A DNA stretch of 64,000 bases from positions 4,188,501 to 4,252,500 of the forward strand of contig NZ_CP108494.1 of NCBI RefSeq assembly GCF_041435435.1. Reading direction: 5' to 3'. Positions 1-7,700 of this stretch are shown here, piece after piece. The notes beneath the pieces were generated by a model. The model worked only from the letters and a program-made list of their open reading frames with translations. It did not search any database and was not told the DNA's origin. Position numbers and translations under genes: made by a program. This DNA is from Streptomyces sp. NBC_01241 (GTDB lineage: Bacteria; Actinomycetota; Actinomycetes; Streptomycetales; Streptomycetaceae). Within the stretch, counting starts at the first letter, position 1. The number at the start of each line of letters is the position of its first letter.

Positions 1-886
1 GGGCGCGCAGGTCCGGCTTGTCGTTGCCGTACTTCAGCATCGCCTCGCGGAACGGGATGCGCGGGAACGGCGAGGTGACGTGGCGGCCGTTGCCGAACTC
101 CTCGAAGAGCTCGGTCATCAGCTTCTCGATCGGCCGGAAGACGTCCTCCTGCTCGACGAACGACATCTCGACGTCGAGCTGGTAGAACTCGCCGGGCGAA
201 CGGTCGGCGCGGGCGTCCTCGTCGCGGAAGCACGGCGCGATCTGGAAGTAGCGGTCGAAGCCGGAGATCATCAGCAGCTGCTTGAACTGCTGCGGGGCCT
301 GGGGCAGGGCGTAGAACTTGCCCGGGTTCAGGCGGGACGGGACGACGAAGTCGCGGGCGCCCTCGGGGGACGTCGCGGTGAGGATCGGGGTCGCCATCTC
401 GTTGAAGCCGAGCGCCACCATCTTGGCGCGGATCGAGGCGATGACGGCCGAGCGCAGCATGATGTTGCGGTGCATGCGCTCGCGGCGCAGGTCCAGGAAG
501 CGGTACTCCAGGCGCCGCTCCTCGTTGACCCCGTCCTCGGCGTTGATCGTGAAGGGCAGCGGGGCGGCCTCGCCCAGCACCTCGACCTCGGTGACCTCGA
601 TCTCGATCTCGCCGGTCGGGAGCTCCGGGTTCACGTTGTCGGCGCCGCGCGCGGAGACCTTGCCGTCAATCCGTACGACGGTCTCCTTGGTGAGCTTCGC
701 CAGGGCCTCGTTGCCGGGGGTGCCGGGACGGGCGACGAGCTGCACCAGACCGTAGTGGTCGCGCAGATCGATGAAGAGGATGCCGCCCAGGTCTCGGCGA
801 TTGTGCAGCCAGCCGCTCAGTCGGACGTCGGTGCCGACGTCAGAGGCGCGGAGCTCGCCGCAGGTGTGGGACCTGTACCGATGCAT
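1..886 (-). CDS. aspS: Aspartyl-tRNA synthetase, N-terminal part (runs off the window)
   Basis: Class II aspartyl-tRNA synthetase, which charges tRNA(Asp) in the cytoplasm. About 295 codons are present and the rest lies before base 1. The start MHRYRSHTCGELRASDVG is the conserved actinobacterial beginning. It is followed by an OB-fold anticodon-binding domain (roughly residues 15-105, with GWLHNRRDLGGILFIDLRD) and the start of the class II catalytic core, including the motif 2 region FRDEDARADR with its conserved arginine. The ATG at 886 is preferred; an ATG at 896 is out of frame. A neighbouring ATTGACATTGACATTT repeat near 961 may belong to its promoter, but I cannot define the promoter. 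Confidence 0.95.
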   Translation of the reverse strand, partial: MHRYRSHTCGELRASDVGTDVRLSGWLHNRRDLGGILFIDLRDHYGLVQLVARPGTPGNEALAKLTKETVVRIDGKVSARGADNVNPELPTGEIEIEVTEVEVLGEAAPLPFTINAEDGVNEERRLEYRFLDLRRERMHRNIMLRSAVIASIRAKMVALGFNEMATPILTATSPEGARDFVVPSRLNPGKFYALPQAPQQFKQLLMISGFDRYFQIAPCFRDEDARADRSPGEFYQLDVEMSFVEQEDVFRPIEKLMTELFEEFGNGRHVTSPFPRIPFREAMLKYGNDKPDLRA

Positions 887-1028
887 TCTCGTTCATCCAG
901 TCTTCGCGGTTCGGGGTGGATTCAGCCTCCCCAGGCTACCGCCCGCACCCGTACCAAATCATTGACATTGACATTTCAAGATCATCCGAGGGCCGGGAGA
1001 CGACCTCCGAGGGGTGCCCGGACCGTTC

Positions 1029-1048
1029 CCGTTCCGCGCCCGGAACGG
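1029..1048. terminator. Short hairpin downstream of the AI-2E-type permease
   Basis: Perfect 8-bp stem CCGTTCCG / CGGAACGG with a 4-nt loop (CGCC), about 95 bp past the stop codon of the permease gene. There is no T-tract, which is common for Streptomyces terminators. Confidence 0.4.
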
Positions 1049-1141
1049 CCTCGGGCGGCTGCCCACGGTGGTGTCCGCAGCGCAGACCTTCTCGGAGTAG
1101 GGCAATACCCGGCACCACCGGCGCGCACGACGGTTCCGTCC

Positions 1142-2206
1142 TCAGGCGCCGGACGGGCTGGAGCGCCCGCCCCGCTCTCCGCGCAGTTCACCGAGGATGC
1201 CGAAGGCCGCCGCGCAGGCCGGCACCGCGAGCAGCATGCCCAGCAGGCCCGCCACACTGGCGCCCGCGGTGATCGCGATCATGATGGTGGCCGGGTGCAT
1301 CTGGACCGTACGGCTCTGGATCATCGGCTGCAGGACGTGGCCCTCCAGCACCTGTACCGCGAGCACGACCCCCAGCGCCCAGAGCGCGATCACGAACCCC
1401 CGGTCGGCGAGCGCGACGAGCACCGCGACCGTGCCGGAGATGAACGCCCCGAGGTAGGGGATGTAGGCGCCGACGAAGACCAGCGCACCGAGCCCCACCG
1501 CACCCGGCACTCTCAGGATCAGCAGACCCACGGTGATGCACACCGCGTCGATCAGCGCGATGAACGTGGTGCCGCGCATGAAGCCCTGCACGGCCTCGAA
1601 GGCCCGCCGCCCCATGGCCTCGACCAGGTCCCCGGTGCCGCGCGGGGCGATCGAGTGGGCGAGGCCCGCGGCCTTGTCGGAGTCGCGCAGGAAGAAGAAG
1701 GTCAGCAGGAGGGCGAGGACGCTGGTCGCGATCAGCGAGCCGATCAGGCTGATCCCGGACAGGAGCCCGCCCGCGGCGCTCGCGCCGAACTTCTGGACGA
1801 GTTTCTGGGCGTTCACGGCGAGGTCGTTCACATTGGTCTGCTTGCTGATCCCGAAGTGGTCGACGACCCACTGCGCGGTGTCCTTCAGCGAGCGGAGGAT
1901 CTGGTCGCCGGTGTCGACCAGCGCGGTGACGACGATGTAACCGGCCCCGCCGACCACCGCGACGAGCAGGGCGCAGGTGAGCCCCGCGGCCAGCGAACGG
2001 TTCATTCCGCGGGCGGTCAGCCGACGGTGGACCGGTCCGAGCAGCGCCGTACCGAGCAGCGCGAGCAGTACGGGCGTGACCGCGGTCTTGAAGATGACGC
2101 ACAGCCAGACGGCAACCGCAGCAACCCCGGTGACGAGGAGAACGACACCGCACCAGGCGGCTGTGCGCCGCGCACCATCGGGCAGGAGGGGCTTGGGGGT
2201 CTGCAC
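1142..2206 (-). CDS. AI-2E family (UPF0118/PerM) membrane transporter
   Basis: Integral membrane protein of 354 residues with the AI-2E/PerM layout. There is an N-terminal pair of hydrophobic segments (about residues 17-55), a further segment near 72-90, a soluble stretch that contains the DTAQWVVDHFGI region, and a C-terminal block of at least four membrane segments with the conserved GAYIPYLGAFIS loop. Members include export-type permeases and Na+/H+ antiporters, so the substrate is unknown. The start is a GTG at 2206. The C-terminal tail (GERGGRSSPSGA) is polar and probably cytoplasmic. It appears to be transcribed alone, with a hairpin downstream at 1029. Confidence 0.85.
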   Translation of the reverse strand: MQTPKPLLPDGARRTAAWCGVVLLVTGVAAVAVWLCVIFKTAVTPVLLALLGTALLGPVHRRLTARGMNRSLAAGLTCALLVAVVGGAGYIVVTALVDTGDQILRSLKDTAQWVVDHFGISKQTNVNDLAVNAQKLVQKFGASAAGGLLSGISLIGSLIATSVLALLLTFFFLRDSDKAAGLAHSIAPRGTGDLVEAMGRRAFEAVQGFMRGTTFIALIDAVCITVGLLILRVPGAVGLGALVFVGAYIPYLGAFISGTVAVLVALADRGFVIALWALGVVLAVQVLEGHVLQPMIQSRTVQMHPATIMIAITAGASVAGLLGMLLAVPACAAAFGILGELRGERGGRSSPSGA

Positions 2207-2256
2207 CCTCCCACCCGATCACGGTGCGGGTGTGATGTCCACTCCGTCCACGGGTG

Positions 2257-3213
2257 TCACATTCCGTGGACCGCGGGCACCGTACCGAGGCGGCCGGCCT
2301 GGAAGTCCTCGAAGGCCTGCTTCAGTTCGGCCTGGCTGTTCATCACGAACGGTCCGTAGTGCGCCATCGGCTCGCGGATCGGACGTCCGCCGAGCAGGAC
2401 GACCTCCAGGTCCGGGGTGTTGCCGTCCTGCTTCTCGTCCGCACGGACGGTCAGCGAGGAACCGGCGCCGAAGACCGCGGTCTGCCCCATGTGGACGGGG
2501 CGGTGCTCCGCGCCGACGGTGCCACGCCCGGCGAGGACGTACGCGAGTCCGTTGAACTCCTCACGCCAGGGCAGGGTCACCTCGGCGCCGGGGCGGACGG
2601 TGGCGTGGATCATCGTGATCGGGGTGTGCGTGATGCCGGGGCCCTCGTGCCCGTCGAGCTCACCGGCGATGACGCGGAGCAGCGCGCCGCCGTCCGGGGA
2701 GGCGAGGAGCTGGACCTGGCCGCCGCGGATGTCCTGGTAGCGGGGGGCCATCATCTTGTCGGCCTTGGGCAGGTTCACCCAGAGCTGGAGGCCGTGGAAG
2801 AGGCCGCCCGACACCACGAGGGACTCCGGCGGCGCCTCGATGTGCAGGAGGCCGGATCCGGCGGTCATCCACTGGGTGTCACCGTTCTGGATGGTGCCGC
2901 CGCCACCGTTGCTGTCCTGGTGGACGAAGGTTCCGTCGATCAGGTACGTCACGGTCTCGAAGCCGCGGTGCGGGTGCCACGGGGTGCCCTTCGGCTCTCC
3001 GGGCTGGTACTCCACCTCACCCATCTGGTCCATCATGATGAACGGGTCGAGGTACTTGTAGTTGATCCCGGCGAACGCGCGGCGAACCGGGAAGCCTTCG
3101 CCCTCGAATCCGCTCAGCGCCGTGGTGACGGCGAGCACGGGACGGGCCGTGGCGTCGCCCGAGGCGGCGACCTTGGGCAGGGTCAGCGGGTTTTCGACGG
3201 TCACTGCGGGCAT
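2257..3213 (-). CDS. Pirin family protein (bicupin)
   Basis: Pirin-type bicupin of 318 residues. The N-terminal pirin domain carries the metal-binding pattern HPHRGFETVTYL followed by H (FVHQD) and E (HIEAPPE), which would bind Fe(II) in the first cupin; a C-terminal cupin follows from about residue 190. Bacterial pirins include quercetinases and redox sensors, so the role is uncertain. The ATG at 3213 is chosen because GGAGGT sits 7 nt upstream; a GTG at 3222 lies inside that Shine-Dalgarno sequence. It is convergent with nothing and shares a strong hairpin with the SseB-like gene upstream. Confidence 0.88.
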   Translation of the reverse strand: MPAVTVENPLTLPKVAASGDATARPVLAVTTALSGFEGEGFPVRRAFAGINYKYLDPFIMMDQMGEVEYQPGEPKGTPWHPHRGFETVTYLIDGTFVHQDSNGGGGTIQNGDTQWMTAGSGLLHIEAPPESLVVSGGLFHGLQLWVNLPKADKMMAPRYQDIRGGQVQLLASPDGGALLRVIAGELDGHEGPGITHTPITMIHATVRPGAEVTLPWREEFNGLAYVLAGRGTVGAEHRPVHMGQTAVFGAGSSLTVRADEKQDGNTPDLEVVLLGGRPIREPMAHYGPFVMNSQAELKQAFEDFQAGRLGTVPAVHGM

Positions 3214-3306
3214 GGGAGCCACCTCCGGGATTGTCCTGAGCTCAATTTAGTTGAATGGTGAACATCCCGCAAGGCGACATTCATTCCCGCACCCCGCCAC
3301 CACGAC

Positions 3307-3344
3307 GAGAAGGGGCCCGTACCTGGCGGTACGGGCCCCTTCTC
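3307..3344. terminator. Strong intrinsic hairpin after the SseB-like gene
   Basis: Perfect 17-bp inverted repeat (GAGAAGGGGCCCGTACC and its complement) with a 4-nt TGGC loop. It lies directly downstream of the SseB-like gene and upstream of the pirin gene, so it should end the former transcript. Confidence 0.85.
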
Positions 3345-3360
3345 GAACGAAGACCGGAGG

Positions 3361-3801
3361 TCAGCCGTACATACGGCGCATCGCGAAGTCGACCATCTGC
3401 TCCACGGCCTTGGCGTCGAAGACCATGCGGTGCTCGCCCTCCATGTCGAGGACGAAGCCGTAGCCGGTCGGCAGCAGGTCGATCACCTCGGCCCCGGTGA
3501 TCACGAAGTACTTGGACTCCTTGCCCGCGTACAGCCGCAGCTCCTTGAGCGTGGTGAACATCGGGATCACCGGCTGCTGGGTGTTGTGCAGCGCGAGGAA
3601 TCCGGGGTTGTCGCCGCGCGGGCAGTAGACCTTCGACGTCGCGAAGATCTGCTGGAAGTCCTCGGCGGACAGCGAGCCGGTCGTGAAGGCCCGTACCGCG
3701 TCCCCCAGGGACGGCGGCGAGGGCTCGGGATACAGCGGCTGCTCGCCGTAGCCGCCACCCATCTGCTGCTGTGCGCCGGGGTTCTGGTCGTAGCCGTACA
3801 T
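3361..3801 (-). CDS. SseB-family protein
   Basis: Small soluble protein of 146 residues with an SseB-like domain (about residues 40-130: FQQIFATSKVYCPRGDNPG then PMFTTLKELRLYAG) after a Gln/Gly/Pro-rich N-terminus. SseB domains occur in actinobacterial proteins linked to surface structures and secretion, but this protein's function is unknown. The start MYGYDQNPGAQQQ is the usual one for Streptomyces homologues; ATGs at 3824 and beyond are in frame but have no better ribosome-binding site. It is divergent from the acyl-CoA dehydrogenase gene at 3974. Confidence 0.75.
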   Translation of the reverse strand: MYGYDQNPGAQQQMGGGYGEQPLYPEPSPPSLGDAVRAFTTGSLSAEDFQQIFATSKVYCPRGDNPGFLALHNTQQPVIPMFTTLKELRLYAGKESKYFVITGAEVIDLLPTGYGFVLDMEGEHRMVFDAKAVEQMVDFAMRRMYG

Positions 3802-3840
3802 GCCGCAAAGAGTAATCGGACACATCAAGCCCTTGAGGGG

Positions 3841-3867
3841 TTGCGTCTTATTACTGGCGGGTAGCAT
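3841..3867 (+). promoter_or_regulatory. Probable promoter of the large acyl-CoA dehydrogenase gene
   Basis: TTGCGT (3841-3846), a 15-bp spacer and TAGCAT (3862-3867) read toward the gene at 3974. The spacer contains TTACTGGCGGGTA, a weak TAC...GTA dyad of the sort used by TetR-family fatty-acid repressors. The operator reading is a guess. Confidence 0.4.
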
Positions 3868-3973
3868 CATCGTAGAGGTCAGCTGATATGCGCACCGCCA
3901 GCTCGTCGCCCACCCGGCCCACGCCCCCTCCCGGGGTGCTGCACGCCACTGCTATTGATTACGGAGCCTTCCC

Positions 3974-5800
3974 ATGGGGCACTACAAGTCGAATCTCCGC
4001 GACATCGAGTTCAACCTCTTCGAGGTCCTCGGGCGCGACAAGACGTACGGCACCGGCCTGTTCGCCGAGATGGACGTCGAGACGGCGAAGAGCATCCTCG
4101 ACGAGGTCGCCCGCCTCGCGGAGAACGAGCTGGCCGACTCCTTCGCCGACGCCGACCGCAACCCGCCGGTCTTCGACCCGGAGACCAACACCGCACCGGT
4201 CCCGGAGACCTTCAAGAAGTCGTACCAGGCGTTCATGGACTCCGAGTACTGGCGTCTGGGCCTGCCCGAGGAGATCGGCGGCACCACCTCCCCGCGCTCC
4301 CTGATCTGGGGCTACGCGGAGCTGCTGCTCGGCTCGAACCCGGCCGTCTGGATGTACTCCTCCGGCCCGGCGTTCGCCGGCATCCTCTTCGACGAGGGCA
4401 ACGAGGCGCAGAAGAAGATCGCCGAGATCGCCGTCGAGAGGCAGTGGGGTTCGACGATGGTGCTGACCGAGCCGGACGCCGGTTCGGACGTCGGCGCGGG
4501 CCGTACGAAGGCCGTCGAGCAGGAGGACGGCTCCTGGCACATCGAAGGTGTGAAGCGCTTCATCACCTCGGGCGAGCACGACATGTCCGAGAACATCATC
4601 CACTACGTACTGGCCCGCCCCGAGGGCGCCGGCCCCGGCACCAAGGGCCTCTCGCTCTTCATGGTCCCGAAGTTCCACTTCGACTGGACCACCGGCGAGC
4701 TGGGCGAGCGCAACGGCGTGTACGCGACGAACGTCGAGCACAAGATGGGTCTCAAGGCGTCCAACACGTGCGAGATGACGTTCGGCGACCAGCACCCCGC
4801 CAAGGGCTGGCTGATCGGCGACAGGCACGACGGCATCCGCCAGATGTTCCGCATCATCGAGTTCGCCCGCATGATGGTCGGCACGAAGGCCATTGCGACC
4901 CTCTCGACCGGTTACCTGAACGCGCTGGAGTACGCCAAGGAGCGCGTCCAGGGCACGGACCTGTCGCAGTTCATGGACAAGACCGCCCCCAAGGTCACCA
5001 TCACGCACCACCCCGACGTGCGCCGCTCCCTCATGACGCAGAAGGCGTACGCGGAGGGCATGCGCTCCCTCGTCCTCTACACCGCCTCCGTCCAGGACGC
5101 GATCCAGGAGAAGGAGGCCGCCGGCGAGGACGCCAAGGCACTACACGGCCTCAACGACCTGCTGCTCCCGATCGTGAAGGGCTACGGCTCCGAGAAGTCG
5201 TACGAGCAGCTGGCGCAGTCGCTCCAGACGTTCGGCGGCTCCGGGTACCTCCAGGAGTACCCGATCGAGCAGTACATCCGTGACGCCAAGATCGACACGC
5301 TGTACGAGGGCACGACGGCGATCCAGGGCCAGGACTTCTTCTTCCGGAAGATCGTCCGCGACCAGGGCGCCTCGTTCAACGCGCTCTCCGAGGAGATCAA
5401 GAAGTTCCTCTCGGGCGCCCAGGGCAACGAGGAGCTGTCCGGTGCGCTGGACTCGCTCGCCAAGGCGGCCGTGGACCTGGAGGCGATCGTCGGCACGATG
5501 ATCAACGACCTGACCGCGACCGGCGAAGACGTCAAGAACATCTACAAGGTGGGCCTCAACACCACCCGCCTGCTGATGGCCTCCGGCGATGTCGTCGTCG
5601 GCTACCTGCTGCTCAAGGGCGCGGCCGTCGCGGCCGAGAAGCTGCCGGCCGCCGCCGCGAAGGACGTCGCCTTCTACCGGGGCAAGATCGCCGCCGCGAA
5701 GTTCTTCGCCGCGAACGTCCTGCCGGGCGTCTCCACCGAGCGGGCGCTCGCCGAGTCCGTCGACAACTCGCTGATGGAGCTGGACGAGGCCGCGTTCTAG
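3974..5800 (+). CDS. Acyl-CoA dehydrogenase, long (about 600-residue) form
   Basis: FAD-dependent acyl-CoA dehydrogenase of 608 residues, the large form with an extra N-terminal helical domain and an extended C-terminus. The FAD/substrate signature MVLTEPDAGSDVGAGRT is near residue 160. The C-terminal half carries the RDAKIDTLYEGTTAIQGQD motif with the catalytic glutamate expected in YEGT. It should oxidise long-chain acyl-CoA in beta-oxidation. The ATG at 3974 follows GGAGCCTTCCC. It stands alone, with a hairpin downstream at 5827. Confidence 0.92.
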   Translation: MGHYKSNLRDIEFNLFEVLGRDKTYGTGLFAEMDVETAKSILDEVARLAENELADSFADADRNPPVFDPETNTAPVPETFKKSYQAFMDSEYWRLGLPEEIGGTTSPRSLIWGYAELLLGSNPAVWMYSSGPAFAGILFDEGNEAQKKIAEIAVERQWGSTMVLTEPDAGSDVGAGRTKAVEQEDGSWHIEGVKRFITSGEHDMSENIIHYVLARPEGAGPGTKGLSLFMVPKFHFDWTTGELGERNGVYATNVEHKMGLKASNTCEMTFGDQHPAKGWLIGDRHDGIRQMFRIIEFARMMVGTKAIATLSTGYLNALEYAKERVQGTDLSQFMDKTAPKVTITHHPDVRRSLMTQKAYAEGMRSLVLYTASVQDAIQEKEAAGEDAKALHGLNDLLLPIVKGYGSEKSYEQLAQSLQTFGGSGYLQEYPIEQYIRDAKIDTLYEGTTAIQGQDFFFRKIVRDQGASFNALSEEIKKFLSGAQGNEELSGALDSLAKAAVDLEAIVGTMINDLTATGEDVKNIYKVGLNTTRLLMASGDVVVGYLLLKGAAVAAEKLPAAAAKDVAFYRGKIAAAKFFAANVLPGVSTERALAESVDNSLMELDEAAF

Positions 5801-5826
5801 GCTCTCCCTCTCAAGATCGTCAACAC

Positions 5827-5862
5827 GCACCGTCACCCGGACACGCTTTCGGGTGGCGGTGC
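5827..5862. terminator. Hairpin after the acyl-CoA dehydrogenase gene
   Basis: Arms GCACCGTCACCCG and CGGGTGGCGGTGC pair over 13 bp with one mismatch around a 10-nt loop, 26 bp past the stop codon. It overlaps the first codons of the Uma2 remnant, so that remnant probably has no intact start of its own. Confidence 0.75.
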
Positions 5863-6195
5863 TGTCGTATCAGCTGGATACGCTGAACGCACGGCCGAGA
5901 AATCACGACCGCCGAGGCAGCTACCAGGCAGCCGATGTCCTGCTCGCCGTCGAGGTCGTCTCGCCCGATTCCGAGGCCAGGGACCGCGACACCAAGCCGC
6001 ACAAGTACGCAGGGGCGGGCATCCCGAATTTCTGGCTCGTCGAGATGACCGAGAACGGCCGACCCGTGGTCTGGACCTACGCACTCGACCCGGTCAACAC
6101 AGGCATACGCCTCCACCGGCGTCCACCACGACCGGCTGAAGCTCTCCGATCCGTACGACATCGACATCGACCTGACCGCCATCGACCGGCTGTAG
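5853..6195 (+). pseudogene. Decayed Uma2-family (DUF820) nuclease-like gene
   Basis: The fragment reads VEVVSPDSEARDRDTKPHKYAGAGIPNFW, the core of Uma2/DUF820 proteins with the E-V-V-S-P-x-S and K-x-x-x-Y motifs of the PD-(D/E)XK-like fold. The N-terminal third of the family is missing, and a terminator hairpin occupies the place where the upstream part should be. Near 6098-6103 the frame is lost: the family-typical end GVHHDRLKLSDPYDIDIDL through the stop at 6193-6195 is encoded in the +1 frame. I therefore call a truncated and frameshifted relic. Uma2 families are large in Streptomyces and of unknown function. Confidence 0.75.
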
Positions 6196-6283
6196 GCCCC
6201 CGCCCCGGCCTGGTGGACACCCCGCGGTATGGCCCGCGGACGACGGTGAAACCTGCCCGTCCGGCCTCGTTACAGTGAAGAAC

Positions 6284-7582
6284 ATGAGTTCCTCCCTCCG
6301 CTTCGACCGCGGTCACACCGACGACCTGATGGCCTTCCTGATGGCTTCCCCCTCCCCGTACCACGCCGTGGCCACCGCGGCCGAGCGGCTGGAGAAGGCC
6401 GGATTCCGCCAGGTCGAGGAGACCGCGGCCTGGGACGGCACCAGCGGCGGGAAGTACGTCCTGCGCGGCGGTGCGATCGTCGCCTGGTACGTGCCGGAGG
6501 GCGCCGCGGCGCACACCCCGTACCGGATCGTCGGAGCGCACACCGACTCGCCGAACCTGCGGGTCAAGCCGCTGCCCGACACGGGGGCGTACGGCTGGCG
6601 GCAGGTCGCCGTGGAGATCTACGGCGGAACGCTCCTCAACACCTGGCTCGACCGTGACCTCGGCCTCGCCGGCCGCATCTCGCTGCGCGACGGCACGCAC
6701 CGGCTGGTGAACATCGACCGGCCGCTCCTGCGCGTACCGCAGCTGGCCGTGCATCTGGACCGGTCGGCCAACCCCGACGGGCTGAAGCTCGACCGGCAGA
6801 AGCACATGCAGCCGATCTGGGGGCTCGGGGACGTCGAGGAGGGCGACCTGATCCGGTTCGTCGCCGAGGAGGCGGGCGTCGACGCCGCGGACGTGACCGG
6901 CTGGGACCTGATGCCGCACCCCGTCGAGCCGCCCGCCTACCTGGGCCGGGACCGCGAGCTGCTGGCCGGGCCCCGGATGGACAACCTGCTCTCCGTGCAC
7001 GCGGCGACCGCCGCGCTCGCCGCCGTCGCCGGGCAGCCGGACTCCGAGCTTCCGTACATCCCGGTCATGGCCGCCTTCGACCACGAGGAGAACGGCTCGC
7101 AGTCCGACACCGGCGCCGACGGACCGCTGCTCGGCACGGTCCTGGAGCGTTCCGTCTTTGCCCGCGGCGGTGCGTACGAGGACCGCGCCCGGGCCTTCGC
7201 CGGGACCGTCTGTCTCTCCTCCGACACCGGCCACGCGATCCACCCCAACTACGCCGAGCGCCACGACCCGACCCACCACCCGGTGGTCAACGGCGGACCG
7301 ATCCTCAAGGTCAACGTCAACATGCGGTACGCGACCGACGGCAGCGGCCGGGCCGTGTTCGCGGCGGCGTGCCGGAAGGCGGACGTGCCGTGGCAGACGT
7401 TCGTCTCCAACAACTCGATGCCGTGCGGCACCACGATCGGCCCGATCACCGCCGCCCGGCACGGCATTCAGACCGTGGACATCGGCGTCGCGATCCTGTC
7501 GATGCACAGCGCCCGTGAACTGTGCGGTGCGGACGACCCGTACCTGCTGGCCAACGCGCTGGCGGCTTTCCTGGTGGGCTGA
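6284..7582 (+). CDS. apeB: M18 family aminopeptidase (aspartyl aminopeptidase type)
   Basis: Dinuclear-zinc aminopeptidase of 432 residues that removes N-terminal acidic residues from peptides in the cytoplasm. M18 motifs are in order: GAHTDSPNLRVKP (His86), PRMDNLLS (bridging Asp), FDHEENGS (the Glu-Glu pair), SSDTGHAIHPNY (Asp and His) and MPCGTTIGPI near the C-terminus (last metal ligand is the His in SMHSARE). Start: ATG at 6284; an in-frame GTG at 6275 is an alternative, and neither has a strong ribosome-binding site. It directly follows the Uma2 remnant. Confidence 0.93.
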   Translation: MSSSLRFDRGHTDDLMAFLMASPSPYHAVATAAERLEKAGFRQVEETAAWDGTSGGKYVLRGGAIVAWYVPEGAAAHTPYRIVGAHTDSPNLRVKPLPDTGAYGWRQVAVEIYGGTLLNTWLDRDLGLAGRISLRDGTHRLVNIDRPLLRVPQLAVHLDRSANPDGLKLDRQKHMQPIWGLGDVEEGDLIRFVAEEAGVDAADVTGWDLMPHPVEPPAYLGRDRELLAGPRMDNLLSVHAATAALAAVAGQPDSELPYIPVMAAFDHEENGSQSDTGADGPLLGTVLERSVFARGGAYEDRARAFAGTVCLSSDTGHAIHPNYAERHDPTHHPVVNGGPILKVNVNMRYATDGSGRAVFAAACRKADVPWQTFVSNNSMPCGTTIGPITAARHGIQTVDIGVAILSMHSARELCGADDPYLLANALAAFLVG

Positions 7583-7700
7583 GCGCGCCGGCCGCGCCGA
7601 CCGGGCGCAACCCTTCGCCGGCTCCACGGCACCCCCGATACCCTGGGTCATTGCCCGTGCCCCCATCTCGGGTGCACCCCGCCCGGAAGGGAACCGGTAC

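Noticed and set aside
80..2359. 759-codon open frame on the plus strand
   Set aside because: It runs opposite to aspS and the AI-2E permease, both with clear family motifs. Its composition (Arg/Gly/His/Asp-rich) is that of an antisense frame in high-G+C DNA.
3222..3224. GTG start at 3222 for the pirin gene
   Set aside because: The GTG is part of the GGAGGTG ribosome-binding site of the ATG at 3213.
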